A stretch of 64,000 nucleotides of DNA from Dyadobacter koreensis (GCF_900108855.1 NZ_FNXY01000008.1:47603-111602), one strand, 5' to 3'; counted from the stretch's first letter, positions 9,044 through 18,421 are shown. Notes: generated by a model not told the origin, from the sequence alone. Made by a program: numbers and translations.

Positions 9044-10858
9044 TCAGGAAAATTGTCCGGTATATAATTGATAATATTTTCCCTTGCCGGACATCAGATC
9101 ATTATGGGTTCCGCGCTCAACAATCTTACCAAATTCCAGTACAATAATTTCGTCCGCGTTCTGAACAGTAGATAAACGGTGGGCGATCACAAAGGTCGAT
9201 TTTCCTTGCATCAGTGTATTTAAACCTAGATCGATTAATTTTTCCGTTCTTGTATCAATGGAGCTCGTCGCCTCATCCAAAATCAGGATCGGAGCTTCGG
9301 CAACGGTGGCGCGCGCGATATTTAGAAGCTGCCTTTGTCCCTGGCTCAGATTACTTCCGTCACCATCTAATGTCGTCTGATATCCTTGAGGCATCCTTGT
9401 GATAAAAGAGTGCGCATTGGCGAGTTCGGCCGCATGAATAACTTCGTCGTCTGTTGCAGACAGGCGTCCATAACGGATATTTTCCATTACCGTTCCTGTA
9501 AATAGGTGCGTATCCTGTAAAACTATTGCCATCGATTCTCGAAGACTTTTTCTGGAAATATCTTTGATATCAATACCGTCAATCGTGATCTTTCCGGATT
9601 GGATATCGTAAAAACGCGGAAGCAGATTAATAATCGTGGTTTTGCCAGCGCCAGTCGAACCTACAAATGCAATTTTATGACCTGGTTTGACTGATAAATT
9701 GATATCATGCAGGATTACTTTATCAGAACTATAACTGAATGAAACGCCTTCAAAACGAACTTCACCTTTTACATTCGTAAGTTTAAAAGCATTTTCTGCA
9801 TCTGCTGGTTCAGGTAATTGGTCCATCATTTCGAAAACTCGTTCCGCTCCTGCCAAAGCGGCTTGCAAGCTGTTCAGCTGACTTGATAATTCGTTTATTG
9901 GTCTACCGAATTGTCTGGAATATTGAAGAAAAGAAGCCAGCCCACCGATATCCAGTCCGCGCGTGACAGCGAGCACTCCGCCGATTGTTGCGGTCAGCGC
10001 ATAATTGATCGTACTCATGTTGATCATAATCGGCATCATCATTCCTGAAAACATTTGTGCTTTGGTTGCTTTGTCACGCAGATCAAAATTCAGTTTTTCA
10101 AAGTCTGTTTCAGCTTTTTCTTCATAACCAAAAACTTTAACCACCTTAATTCCAGTGATAATTTCTTCGATATATCCATTCGTGATACCAACTGCTTTTT
10201 GCTGAGCCAGGAAATAATTTTTACTGCGTTTGATAACCTGAGAAGCCAGAAACAGCATAAGCGGAACCATTACTAAGGTCACCAAAGTCAGCAAGGGGCT
10301 GATATATAACATAAGCAGAAATGTTCCGGAAAGTGTGATAACACTCGTGAAAATCTGTGTGAGGCTATTATTCAGTGATTCACTGATCAGATCGACGTCG
10401 TTTGTGAACCGGCTCATCAATTCTCCATGGCTGTTGGTATCAAAAAATTGCAAGGGTAGCAATTGCAGTTTTTTAAACAGATCATTTCTCATTTCATTCA
10501 CGGTTTTTTGGGAAATGATGATCATAAACCTGCTTTGCAGATAGGCTGCGGTTGCTCCTGCAAGATAAATGACCAGCATAATGCCGAGCATATGCAATAA
10601 ACCGTCAACGTCCTTCGGAATAATGTAATCGTTGATCAGCGGACGAAGCAAATACGAACCAGTTAAGGAAGCCGCAGTATTGACCAGAATAAATAAGACA
10701 ACAGTAAATAAACCGAGCCTGTTTTTTTCAAGATACCCCCAAAGCCTGCGCATTGTCAGACCCATATTTTTAGGTTTTTCCACAGAAAAACGCCTTCCTG
10801 AGCTTGATCCTGGCATGCCGCCTGGTGCAGCTGATGATGTTGTACTTTTTTCGCTCAT
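9044..10858 (-). CDS. ABC exporter half-transporter with catalytic ATPase motifs (TM288/LmrD-like)
   Basis: 604-residue fused permease-ATPase. A Ser/Gly-rich cytosolic N-terminal extension of about 40 residues precedes six transmembrane helices (about 50-330) and a nucleotide-binding domain. Walker A is GSTGAGKTT, Walker B is ILILDEATSS with the catalytic Glu, the switch His is in IAHRLSTV, and the signature reads LSQGQ rather than LSGGQ. It overlaps the preceding ABC gene by four bases (ATGA), so the two are translationally coupled. With that partner, which carries the degenerate motifs, it forms an asymmetric heterodimer as in TM287/288, LmrCD and BmrCD. Substrate probably lipid or drug-like, unknown. 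Confidence 0.93.
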   Translation of the reverse strand: MSEKSTTSSAAPGGMPGSSSGRRFSVEKPKNMGLTMRRLWGYLEKNRLGLFTVVLFILVNTAASLTGSYLLRPLINDYIIPKDVDGLLHMLGIMLVIYLAGATAAYLQSRFMIIISQKTVNEMRNDLFKKLQLLPLQFFDTNSHGELMSRFTNDVDLISESLNNSLTQIFTSVITLSGTFLLMLYISPLLTLVTLVMVPLMLFLASQVIKRSKNYFLAQQKAVGITNGYIEEIITGIKVVKVFGYEEKAETDFEKLNFDLRDKATKAQMFSGMMMPIMINMSTINYALTATIGGVLAVTRGLDIGGLASFLQYSRQFGRPINELSSQLNSLQAALAGAERVFEMMDQLPEPADAENAFKLTNVKGEVRFEGVSFSYSSDKVILHDINLSVKPGHKIAFVGSTGAGKTTIINLLPRFYDIQSGKITIDGIDIKDISRKSLRESMAIVLQDTHLFTGTVMENIRYGRLSATDDEVIHAAELANAHSFITRMPQGYQTTLDGDGSNLSQGQRQLLNIARATVAEAPILILDEATSSIDTRTEKLIDLGLNTLMQGKSTFVIAHRLSTVQNADEIIVLEFGKIVERGTHNDLMSGKGKYYQLYTGQFS

Positions 10859-12594
10859 GAGGCTATGGCTTCATTTTGCTGCTGTGACTGATATATTTCC
10901 TGGTAAACTGCATTCGTTTTTATAAGTTCGTCATGTGTCCCGACCCCGATGATCCGGCCATCATCCAGAATAACAATCCTGTCTACCGTTTCGATAGAAC
11001 TGATCCGCTGTGCAATGATAAACGTGGTCGTATTATTGTGATTTTCTTGTAAAGCAGTCCGGATTTTAGCTTCTGTTGCAGTATCGACGGCGCTGGTGCT
11101 GTCATCTAAAATTAGAATTACCGGCTGTTTCAAAAGTGCCCTGGCAATACATAACCGCTGCTGCTGACCACCTGAGAGATTGACACCGCCCTGCCCCAGA
11201 AGGGTTTCATATTGTTGTGGAAATGAGATGATAAAATCATGCGCCTGGGCATCTTTGGCAGCTGCAATTATTTCTTCATCACTTGCGTCCGGCTTGCCCC
11301 ATTTCAGATTACTTTTAATTGTACCCGAAAACAATACGTTTTTTTGTAAAACTGTTGCAGTGGCTTCACGAAGATGTTTTAGAGAATAATTCCTGACATC
11401 AATTCCATCGATCAGAATTTCGCCTTCCGTCACGTCGTATAACCGTGGAATAAGTTGGACCAGACTGGTTTTTGCTGAACCGGTTGCACCGATGATTGCG
11501 ATCAGTTCTCCCGGAGCAGCTTTCAGATTGATATCCTTTAAAACAAAAAAATCACTTTCAGATTTATATTTAAAACAAACGTCACGAAATTCAACTCCAC
11601 CTTTTTTGATGTGAAAATTTTCAGCGTTTGCAGTAAAAGTATCTTTTATATCAACGTCGGTATCGAGCACTTCCAGAATCCGTTTAGAAGAGGCGCTCGC
11701 TCTGGAAAACATCATAATGGTCATGGAAAGCAGCATCAGCGCGATCAAAATCTGCGTGATGTAACTGATAAAAGACATAAGCTGCCCAACTTGCAAATCT
11801 CCCTTCATTACTTTGTTTCCGCCAAACCAAACAACCGCCACGATTGAAACATTCATGATCAGCATCATAACTGGCATAATCAAAACCACAATTGTTGATG
11901 CTTTGACAGACATATCCATCAAATCCCGGTTGGCAACAGAAAATTTTTCTTCTTCAAAATCACTGCGCACAAAGGATTTGACAACGCGGATATTGGTCAG
12001 GTTCTCCTGAATGGCTGCGTTTACACGGTCCAGTTTTTGCTGCATTTTTGTAAAATAAGGAATGCCTTTTTTCATGATAAAAAAAATGGCAAAGCTTAAA
12101 ACCGGAATAGCGACAGCAATGATGATGGTAAGTTCTTTATTAATTTGTAAGGCGAAAATTACAGCGCAAACGAGCATTAACGGGGCGCGGATTAAAAGTC
12201 GCAAAGACATCATTACCACTTGTTGAAGTGTATTGATATCATTTGTTAACCTGGTCACCAGTGATGCGCTGCTGAATGTGTCGATATTGGAAAACGAAAA
12301 TTCCTGTATTTTTTTAAATAGCCCCTGCCGCAATTCACTGGCAAAACCGACCGATGATTTCGAAGAAAAATATACATTGCCGACACCGCCGACGATGGCA
12401 ACAATCGAAAGTCCGATCATCAGCGCGCCCATTTTCAGAATGTAATGCGTGTCTTGGTTTCTAATGCCGATATCGACAATGTCAGACATGAGCATGGGTT
12501 GGACGATCTCGCCAAAAACATCGATAATCGCCAGCAGTGGCCCTAAAATCATGGCAGACCGGTATTTTTTTATAAAAGGGAAATATCGTTTCAT
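10855..12594 (-). CDS. ABC exporter half-transporter with degenerate ATPase site (TM287/LmrC-like)
   Basis: 579-residue permease-ATPase, first gene of the pair. Six TM helices (about 15-300) precede the nucleotide-binding domain. Its signature LSGGQ is canonical, but Walker A is GATGSAKTS (Ala at the usual last Gly), Walker B ends in Asp (LILDDSTS) where catalytic Glu is expected, and the switch His is Gln (IIAQRISSI). These are the hallmarks of the subunit supplying the non-hydrolysing site in heterodimeric exporters. The stop overlaps the partner's start. A start at 12594 gives the usual MKRYFPFIKKY opening. Confidence 0.93.
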   Translation of the reverse strand: MKRYFPFIKKYRSAMILGPLLAIIDVFGEIVQPMLMSDIVDIGIRNQDTHYILKMGALMIGLSIVAIVGGVGNVYFSSKSSVGFASELRQGLFKKIQEFSFSNIDTFSSASLVTRLTNDINTLQQVVMMSLRLLIRAPLMLVCAVIFALQINKELTIIIAVAIPVLSFAIFFIMKKGIPYFTKMQQKLDRVNAAIQENLTNIRVVKSFVRSDFEEEKFSVANRDLMDMSVKASTIVVLIMPVMMLIMNVSIVAVVWFGGNKVMKGDLQVGQLMSFISYITQILIALMLLSMTIMMFSRASASSKRILEVLDTDVDIKDTFTANAENFHIKKGGVEFRDVCFKYKSESDFFVLKDINLKAAPGELIAIIGATGSAKTSLVQLIPRLYDVTEGEILIDGIDVRNYSLKHLREATATVLQKNVLFSGTIKSNLKWGKPDASDEEIIAAAKDAQAHDFIISFPQQYETLLGQGGVNLSGGQQQRLCIARALLKQPVILILDDSTSAVDTATEAKIRTALQENHNNTTTFIIAQRISSIETVDRIVILDDGRIIGVGTHDELIKTNAVYQEIYQSQQQNEAIAS

Positions 12595-12853
12595 CAGCTT
12601 TTATCAGACGGAAAAAAGAATTTCTTGTGGAGGAATATGCAAAATAGAAATATATCCCGGAGGATTGTACAAATATCCTGCCTGTTTCAATGAATCTCTC
12701 TTACCTTAATCCGGATGTTGCCAAAAAAATAAATGAGCTGAATCTATTCTAAATTTATTTGGCAAAACGTATATTTATAAAATCATCACCAGTTTTATTT
12801 AATTATTTGAATTTGTGCTTGTTACTTGCAAATTATGCAAGCTGGTATTTATT

Positions 12854-13894
12854 ATGAAAATATTTTCCATTAAGACCAATCGTTTCCTTTTAACAAAAAT
12901 GACAGCCTCTGACGGCGACAAATATTTTAGACTCAGCGACAATGAGAATGTGATGAAATTTGTTACCGGCCACGCGCTGAATCGCCAGGAATCGGATGAA
13001 ATGTTTGACAGGATTTTGAAAGAAAATGAAACGGAAACGTATTTTGGGAGATACTTGATCGAAGAGAAAAGGACCGGAAAGCTGGTTGGAGCTGCGAAAC
13101 TGGAAGAATATGGAGCAGAAGTTGAAATAGGTTACCGGATTTTAGAAGAATATTGGGGAAAAGGTGTTGCAACCGAAATAGCCAAAGCTTTGCTGGTTTT
13201 TTCTATCCGCAAATTTCAGCCACCTGCAGTAATCGCATTTGTCAATGTGGAAAACGCGGCTTCTATAAGAGTTTTGGAAAAGGCGGGAATGAGCAATTTG
13301 GAGCGAATTGAAGATCTTGACGAAATAAAATATAAGTTCAGTTTTTCACCTCAAACAAATCCTCTTATGAAAAAAGCGCTCTACATTCTTCTTGGAATCA
13401 TTGCCATTTTTATTCTTGCGGCGACACTCATGCCGAAAAACTATGCGGTTGAAAGAGAAATAATAATTAATAAGCCAAAAGCCGAAGTTTTTGCCTACCT
13501 GAAACCTCTGAAAAATCAGGACAACTGGAGTGTGTGGATGGCCAAAGATCCGGATGTAAAAAAAACATTTAAAGGTATGGACGAAACGGTTGGTTTTACG
13601 TCCCGGTGGGAGGGCAACGAGGAGGTTGGTGTTGGAGAGCAGGAAATTAAAAAAATTACAGAAGGTGAGAGGATCGATACCGAACTGCGATTTATCAAAC
13701 CTTTTGAATCGACGAATGATGCCTACATGATCACGGAAGCTATTGGTCCGGAGCAGACCAGGGTAAAATGGGGTTTCACCGGCGCGATGCCAATTCCAAT
13801 GAATGTATTTCTTCCGTTTATGGGCATGGAGGATTCCGTCGGGAAAGATTTTTCTGACGGATTAAAAAATCTGAAGAAGATTTTAGAAGGATAA
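12854..13894 (+). CDS. GNAT acetyltransferase fused to membrane-anchored SRPBCC domain
   Basis: One uninterrupted frame joins two proteins usually encoded separately. From the ATG at 12854 (MKIFSIKTNRFLL, typical for GNAT; the earlier ATG at 12815 adds 13 atypical residues), residues 1 to about 165 form a RimJ/RimL-like acetyltransferase with the acetyl-CoA loop around EEYWGKGVATE and the NxxSIRVLEKAGM segment. A new Met codon (13367-13369) then begins MKKALYILLGIIAIFILAA, a membrane anchor, followed by an SRPBCC (START/polyketide-cyclase-like) domain to the end. The second half resembles free-standing Bacteroidota SRPBCC proteins with the same anchor. Either a true fusion, or two proteins made by internal initiation at 13367. 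Confidence 0.82.
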   Translation: MKIFSIKTNRFLLTKMTASDGDKYFRLSDNENVMKFVTGHALNRQESDEMFDRILKENETETYFGRYLIEEKRTGKLVGAAKLEEYGAEVEIGYRILEEYWGKGVATEIAKALLVFSIRKFQPPAVIAFVNVENAASIRVLEKAGMSNLERIEDLDEIKYKFSFSPQTNPLMKKALYILLGIIAIFILAATLMPKNYAVEREIIINKPKAEVFAYLKPLKNQDNWSVWMAKDPDVKKTFKGMDETVGFTSRWEGNEEVGVGEQEIKKITEGERIDTELRFIKPFESTNDAYMITEAIGPEQTRVKWGFTGAMPIPMNVFLPFMGMEDSVGKDFSDGLKNLKKILEG

Positions 13895-13900
13895 AATTTC

Positions 13901-13967
13901 GCCACGGATCCACTAATTTTCACAAATAGTGTTAAAAATTATTTGTGAAAATTCGTGGATCCGTGGC
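13901..13967. terminator. Bidirectional hairpin terminator with 27-bp stem
   Basis: Arms 13901-13927 and 13941-13967 match at 26 of 27 positions, and an A run follows on the plus strand. It separates the convergent GNAT-SRPBCC and HmuY-like genes. The GCCACGGATCCAC outer arm resembles dispersed intergenic terminator repeats common in Bacteroidota genomes (recalled, not checked). Confidence 0.85.
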
Positions 13968-13989
13968 AAAAAAAATTGGCCTGATTAAA

Positions 13990-14592
13990 TCAGAACTTAC
14001 CGCTTTCGTCGGCCAGAGCATATCTGAAGGTATAGTATTTGGACTCTTCAGTCGGCACATCTTCCGGTGCTCCTTTGTAATAACTGATGAATTCAATTTT
14101 GACTAATTTGCCTTCCGCAGTTCTAACCACGACAGTTCTGCCGGTTATTGGTAAAATCGCATGAACGTTCATGTCATATTTATACCAGGAATTTCCACTA
14201 CCGCTTGCAATTGCGTTTCCTGAACCATCGTCCGTTTTGTATCCTTCTTTCGGAGCTTCTGATACGGTATCAAAAGGTTTTTCTAAAATTAGAGCAGCCC
14301 CTTTTCCTGGTCCGCTCGTTCCGCCATTTACAAGAATTGTCGTGCCGCTAAAAGCTAGGTCCCACTTATTTGTTCTGGCATCTTCCTGAGACACTTCTGC
14401 CCCGGTTAAGAGACTGATATAGTTATAGGTATTAGGCTTCGTCGCGGCACTGAAATCTTTGATAACCTTTATTTCTGGTTTAGCCGGGTTTGAGATTATT
14501 TCTAAACTTGTTTTGATTGGCAGAATATCACGAGCCTCCGGCATTACCGGAATCATCAGTGTCGAGATGGAAAAAATGATGGATTTAAGCAT
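13990..14592 (-). CDS. HmuY-like haem-binding protein, short form
   Basis: 200 residues. It resembles the HmuY family, the haemophore partner of haem TonB receptors: the NKWDLAFSGTTILVNGG segment near residue 75 and the later YKYD...AILPITGRTVVVRTAEGKLVKIEFISYY strands are typical. The N-terminus has a hydrophobic stretch (about residues 4-17), a weak signal peptide without a lipobox Cys, so export is plausible but less certain. It is the last gene of the minus-strand haem locus, 82 bases after the larger HmuY-like lipoprotein, with a hairpin in between. Confidence 0.83.
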   Translation of the reverse strand: MLKSIIFSISTLMIPVMPEARDILPIKTSLEIISNPAKPEIKVIKDFSAATKPNTYNYISLLTGAEVSQEDARTNKWDLAFSGTTILVNGGTSGPGKGAALILEKPFDTVSEAPKEGYKTDDGSGNAIASGSGNSWYKYDMNVHAILPITGRTVVVRTAEGKLVKIEFISYYKGAPEDVPTEESKYYTFRYALADESGKF

Positions 14593-14618
14593 TTGGGTGT
14601 TTGTTATATTCCAAAAAA

Positions 14619-14651
14619 TCAGAGAGAAAAGCGTGGGCTTTATCTCTCTGA
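14619..14651 (-). promoter_or_regulatory. Hairpin between the two HmuY-like genes
   Basis: Arms 14619-14627 and 14643-14651 (TCAGAGAGA / TCTCTCTGA) are perfect complements with partial pairing inside the loop. No clear U-tract follows on the minus strand, so it may be a processing or stability element, or a weak attenuator that lowers expression of the last gene. Confidence 0.45.
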
Positions 14652-14674
14652 CGGGTTTAGAATAGTTAAAATGA

Positions 14675-16057
14675 CTAAGCGCCTTTTTTTACAAGTTTGT
14701 ATTCCAGTTTTGGCTTGCCTCTTTCTCCGCCGTCATTTGCGTGGAAGCTCAGGAATCTAAGTTTGTAAACATTTCCGGCTGCGTCTTTGATCAGATAAAA
14801 ACGATCTGTTTTCACACCGACGGTACCGCCCGATGTCACTCTCCATTTTGAACCGATTACGTCCCGATCCGCAAGGAACGTAACTGCGGATAAATTACTT
14901 TCAGCAAATGCGTCATAACTTGTTGTGGACGTCAAGATCTCTGCTGCAGTAACGCCGGCATGGTGATTTATGAAAACCAGGTCAGAGAATGAATAAGGAG
15001 TTGTTCCTGTGAAATAAAGGCTATAACCCCAAACGATATCCCAACGTGCTTTCGTTGGTTCCACGCTTACAGCTGCACCTTTTTCAAGCGACGCAAACTG
15101 GAAATTATATGTAACATCTTTTGTTACATCAAGTGTTTTGAAAGTGGTTTCATTCAATTTTGCATATTGAAGTGTATAGCCTGTTCCTTTACGAAGTACA
15201 CGGACTTTATAAATTTTATCAACTGCCAAAACTGATCCTGAACCACCTGCGCGGTTAACTACGTACACTTTGTTATCGGCATCGGTTGCGGAAATTTCTT
15301 TGATTACCGTCTTTGTAAGGTCGCCGGATACGCCATCATACAAGGCGAAAGTTCCAGCACCTTGCCCAACTGCTAGCGTATTAATGTCAATATCTTTATC
15401 TGAAACTGCGTTGATATCAGATTTATTGATCTCAATTGCCGTTGCGCCGTTGGTATTGTTTAGAATTACGCGGAAATCAGCCCCGCTGTTGAATCCTAAA
15501 TCCCAGCTGTCACGAAGAACCGGCGTTTGGGTATTTGCGCTCAAATCCAGGTATACTGAATTGGCTGCACTTGCACCTGCTTCTGCACCCGCGATTCCGT
15601 TTAACTGCAATTGCGTCCCGTCCGAAACGATTGCTTTGAAGCTTAATTTTAATTCCGCGTTTGTGCCAATCATGGCAGGTGAGGAAACCGATGCTATTTT
15701 AAATAGAATACTTTCATCACCATTTAAAAGGACGCCTGTTTTTTTTAACACTTTGATTGTTACGCTGGTTTGTCCGGCAGGAACCGTCAATGCAATGGCA
15801 TTATTTGTGGCAGCGGGCTCTGTCGTAAACTGAGTGCCATATGTCAAAAGGCTTGGCGTCAGGGCAACCGAAATCGAAACCGCAGATTCAGCCGCCCTTC
15901 CCAGGTTTATTTTCAGATCAGCACTTTCTCCTTCAAAACCTTGTGCCGTGGATTCGAACCCGGCGAGATTGTCCGGAAGCGGTGGATCGTCGTCGCTGCA
16001 AGCATTAAATATTCCTAAAATTGCAAAGATGAGTAGAGGTTTAATTAATCGTTTCAT
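14675..16057 (-). CDS. HmuY-family haem-binding surface lipoprotein with Calx-beta-like N-domain
   Basis: 460 residues. The lipoprotein signal ends at FNAC (Cys 20) and is followed by SDDDPP, an acidic run like the surface-export signals of Bacteroidota lipoproteins. Residues of about 30-145 form a Calx-beta-like sandwich (ALTVPAGQTSVTIKVLKKTG). The rest is HmuY-like, with two WD landmarks (RDSWDLGFNSG and KARWDIVWGY) suggesting either one long bipartite domain or two copies. A His pair in FINHHAGV could bind haem but this is unproven. It lies 32 bases downstream of the TonB receptor, consistent with an hmuRY-type operon that strips haem from host or environmental proteins. Confidence 0.85.
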   Translation of the reverse strand: MKRLIKPLLIFAILGIFNACSDDDPPLPDNLAGFESTAQGFEGESADLKINLGRAAESAVSISVALTPSLLTYGTQFTTEPAATNNAIALTVPAGQTSVTIKVLKKTGVLLNGDESILFKIASVSSPAMIGTNAELKLSFKAIVSDGTQLQLNGIAGAEAGASAANSVYLDLSANTQTPVLRDSWDLGFNSGADFRVILNNTNGATAIEINKSDINAVSDKDIDINTLAVGQGAGTFALYDGVSGDLTKTVIKEISATDADNKVYVVNRAGGSGSVLAVDKIYKVRVLRKGTGYTLQYAKLNETTFKTLDVTKDVTYNFQFASLEKGAAVSVEPTKARWDIVWGYSLYFTGTTPYSFSDLVFINHHAGVTAAEILTSTTSYDAFAESNLSAVTFLADRDVIGSKWRVTSGGTVGVKTDRFYLIKDAAGNVYKLRFLSFHANDGGERGKPKLEYKLVKKGA

Positions 16058-16089
16058 AATTGTTTGTTTAAATAAAATATGTAGGTGTA

Positions 16090-18354
16090 TTATCTTTTAG
16101 ACCATTGAATATTCAATCCCAGAAAATAAGAGCGGCCGCTGAAACCAGGTCCTGAGGCATCGTGGGCGGAACCAATTGTTGTATTTTTTATTGAAGTCAG
16201 ATCAAAGAGGTTTTTCGCTCCGCCGATAAGACTTACATATTTCCCGATTGTTTTTGTCACCGTGATGTCGGCCATACTGTATCCGCTGATTTCCCTCAGG
16301 CTTGCTGTAACGGGATTGGTGCTCATGAGTGCATAGGCCGGCTTTTTACCGGTATACTTATAAAATAAATTAACACTCGTTCCAATTTTTGGGAAGCTGT
16401 AAAGCAGATTTGCGTTAATCTCGGGAGACCAGACAAATTCAGGAAGTTTCTCATTCAGTTCCCCTTCTTCACTTATTTCATTGTATGTTCCGATATAAGT
16501 CGCACCCAACGACGCCTGAATATTTTTCCAGTAAAGTTTATTGTCGAACGTCAGTCCAGTGGTTTTGTACAAACTGATATTCAGATAAGTCGTTTGCGTG
16601 GGATTATTGGGGTCAAATCCGGTATCAATCCGATCATGGAAAACATTGTAAAATCCACCAAGTGTCGAGGTCAGCCGAAGCACTGATTTTTCAACTGCGC
16701 GCCAGGTCAGGAAGGAATTAAAGCTGTTTGAATATTCTGCTTTCAGATTAACGTTGCCATTGATCGAATGCGATGCATCGTGAAAATCAAAGTACAATTC
16801 ACGTAAAGCTGGCGAGCGGAAACCACGGGCATATCCCATGCGCAGATCAAAAACTTTATTCAGGATTATTTTGGCATTCAGCGCCGGAATCACCGGAGGC
16901 GCGTTGTAAACTGAATTTTTAATAAAACGAACAGCCGGACTTAGTTTTATGGCAGAGGTTATTTTCAATTCGGACGAAATGAAAAAAGCATATTCATTGA
17001 TAGTCGGCGAACCCAGAATCCTCTGTCCGCTGCTATTATTATTGTTGACCTCAATACCTGGAAGCAGCGTCACGTTATCGTTGACTTTGTATAAGGCTGT
17101 TCCTCTAAAAAACACCGTTGTAAAAATTGATTTGTCCTGAGCAGCCGCGTCGAGTGAAAGTGTTCTGCGGTTCGTGTTTAAATCTAAAACAGTACTCAGT
17201 GTTCTGCGGCTGTAATCGGTATAAGAAAGTGCTCCTGTAAAGCCTAGTTTTTCGCTTGCCTTAAATTCGCCCTGCGCCTGATGAAACCAGCGTTTGGTTA
17301 TATAATCTTTGTCCGCAGCTTTGTTTTCGGCGCTGACTCTTCCGAAGTATTTAATCGTCTCGTCTGTCCCGTTGAAACGATACCATATGTTCCATTTTTC
17401 TTTTGAATAACCAATTCCTGCAGTATACAACATTTGTTCTTTAGGCATCCAGGCTTTTAATCTTCCAGCAGAATCTCCCTGCCAGCCACCAAAGTTATTT
17501 CTGGTCACACTGCCGGATAGTTGAAATCCTTTTTTCTGCCAGGCGATTCCAAGATTCTGATTATGCGTTCCTTTATCCGTGAAAGCGTTGTATTCGTCAC
17601 TTACCGTTTCTTCCTGTGCGCGTGCCGAAATTGTAAGATTGTCACTTCCGTCGCCTTTTTTAGTAATTAAATTAATAACACCGGCCAGCGCATCCGTTCC
17701 ATAAATCACCGACATAGGACCTTCGACGATCTCTATACGTTCAATCGTGTTGATGTCAATCTGGCCAAGACTTTCGCGCGTCGCACCGCGGTCTACCATC
17801 GGAATTCCGTCAAGTAAAATCTTAACACTCTGACCAGACATGCCCATCAGCTGAATATCCGTCGTTCCTAATGTTGGATCATTTGAAAATCTTATTCCAA
17901 GTTCCGTGTTCAGAATAGTCTGGATGTTAGTAGCACCTCTTGCCTTGATTCGTTCGCTGTCGATTGTACGAACCTGATATACCGAATTACGTAAAGATTG
18001 CTTTCCAAATTGTCCCGTGATCACGGCGTCATCCAGGGATATGCCCGATTCCCGGAGTTGTATGTCATTCAAAATTGTTGGCGTTCCACTTGTTACCTCC
18101 ACTGGTATTTCAAGTTTCTCGATACCAAGCATACCGATGATCAGATTATATTTTCCTGCAGGTGCTTTTAGGCGAAATTTTCCATCGCTACCTGTCGTAC
18201 TGCCATACTTAGTATCTTTTAAGGTAATGTTTACACCTTCAAAAGACTTGCTGTCCTGTGTCAGAATCTTTCCTATGATTTCTCCATTCTGCGCAAAAAT
18301 TGCCTGTGTGCAGGATAAAACGAAAATCCAGGTGACTGCAAAAAAATGTTTCAT
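16090..18354 (-). CDS. hmuR: TonB-dependent haem receptor (HmuR-like)
   Basis: 754-residue outer-membrane receptor. Signal peptide (about residues 1-21, IFAQ), a carboxypeptidase-regulatory-like domain (about 23-105), plug domain (about 118-245, with LLDGIPMVDRG and IEIVEGPMSVIYGTDALAGVINLITK) and a 22-strand barrel ending in GLNIQWSKR. A FRSP box is followed by His residues in FHDASHSI and then NVNLKAE, matching the FRAP/NPNL-box arrangement of haem and haemoglobin receptors. First gene of the locus; two HmuY-like genes follow. A 15-base palindrome between promoter-like elements suggests iron-dependent repression. Confidence 0.9.
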   Translation of the reverse strand: MKHFFAVTWIFVLSCTQAIFAQNGEIIGKILTQDSKSFEGVNITLKDTKYGSTTGSDGKFRLKAPAGKYNLIIGMLGIEKLEIPVEVTSGTPTILNDIQLRESGISLDDAVITGQFGKQSLRNSVYQVRTIDSERIKARGATNIQTILNTELGIRFSNDPTLGTTDIQLMGMSGQSVKILLDGIPMVDRGATRESLGQIDINTIERIEIVEGPMSVIYGTDALAGVINLITKKGDGSDNLTISARAQEETVSDEYNAFTDKGTHNQNLGIAWQKKGFQLSGSVTRNNFGGWQGDSAGRLKAWMPKEQMLYTAGIGYSKEKWNIWYRFNGTDETIKYFGRVSAENKAADKDYITKRWFHQAQGEFKASEKLGFTGALSYTDYSRRTLSTVLDLNTNRRTLSLDAAAQDKSIFTTVFFRGTALYKVNDNVTLLPGIEVNNNNSSGQRILGSPTINEYAFFISSELKITSAIKLSPAVRFIKNSVYNAPPVIPALNAKIILNKVFDLRMGYARGFRSPALRELYFDFHDASHSINGNVNLKAEYSNSFNSFLTWRAVEKSVLRLTSTLGGFYNVFHDRIDTGFDPNNPTQTTYLNISLYKTTGLTFDNKLYWKNIQASLGATYIGTYNEISEEGELNEKLPEFVWSPEINANLLYSFPKIGTSVNLFYKYTGKKPAYALMSTNPVTASLREISGYSMADITVTKTIGKYVSLIGGAKNLFDLTSIKNTTIGSAHDASGPGFSGRSYFLGLNIQWSKR

Positions 18355-18390
18355 CGGAAGGTTATATCAATTTAGACCAATTATATTTTA

Positions 18391-18421
18391 CAAATAAAAG
18401 GTTAATTAGACTAATTACAAA
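18391..18421 (-). promoter_or_regulatory. Promoter of the haem locus with palindromic operator in the spacer
   Basis: On the minus strand a TTTG (complement of 18418-18421) and a TTTATTTG (complement of 18391-18398) are spaced by 19 bases, close to the Bacteroidota TTTG / TAnnTTTG consensus. The spacer holds the 7-1-7 palindrome TAATTAGaCTAATTA (18403-18417). A related AATTTAGACCAATT lies downstream near 18370-18383. The geometry fits a Fur-type repressor site; the identity of the regulator is inferred. Confidence 0.6.

Noticed and set aside
15270..15833. 187-residue ORF antisense to the HmuY-like lipoprotein
   Set aside because: It mirrors the codon periodicity of the real gene and has no family features.
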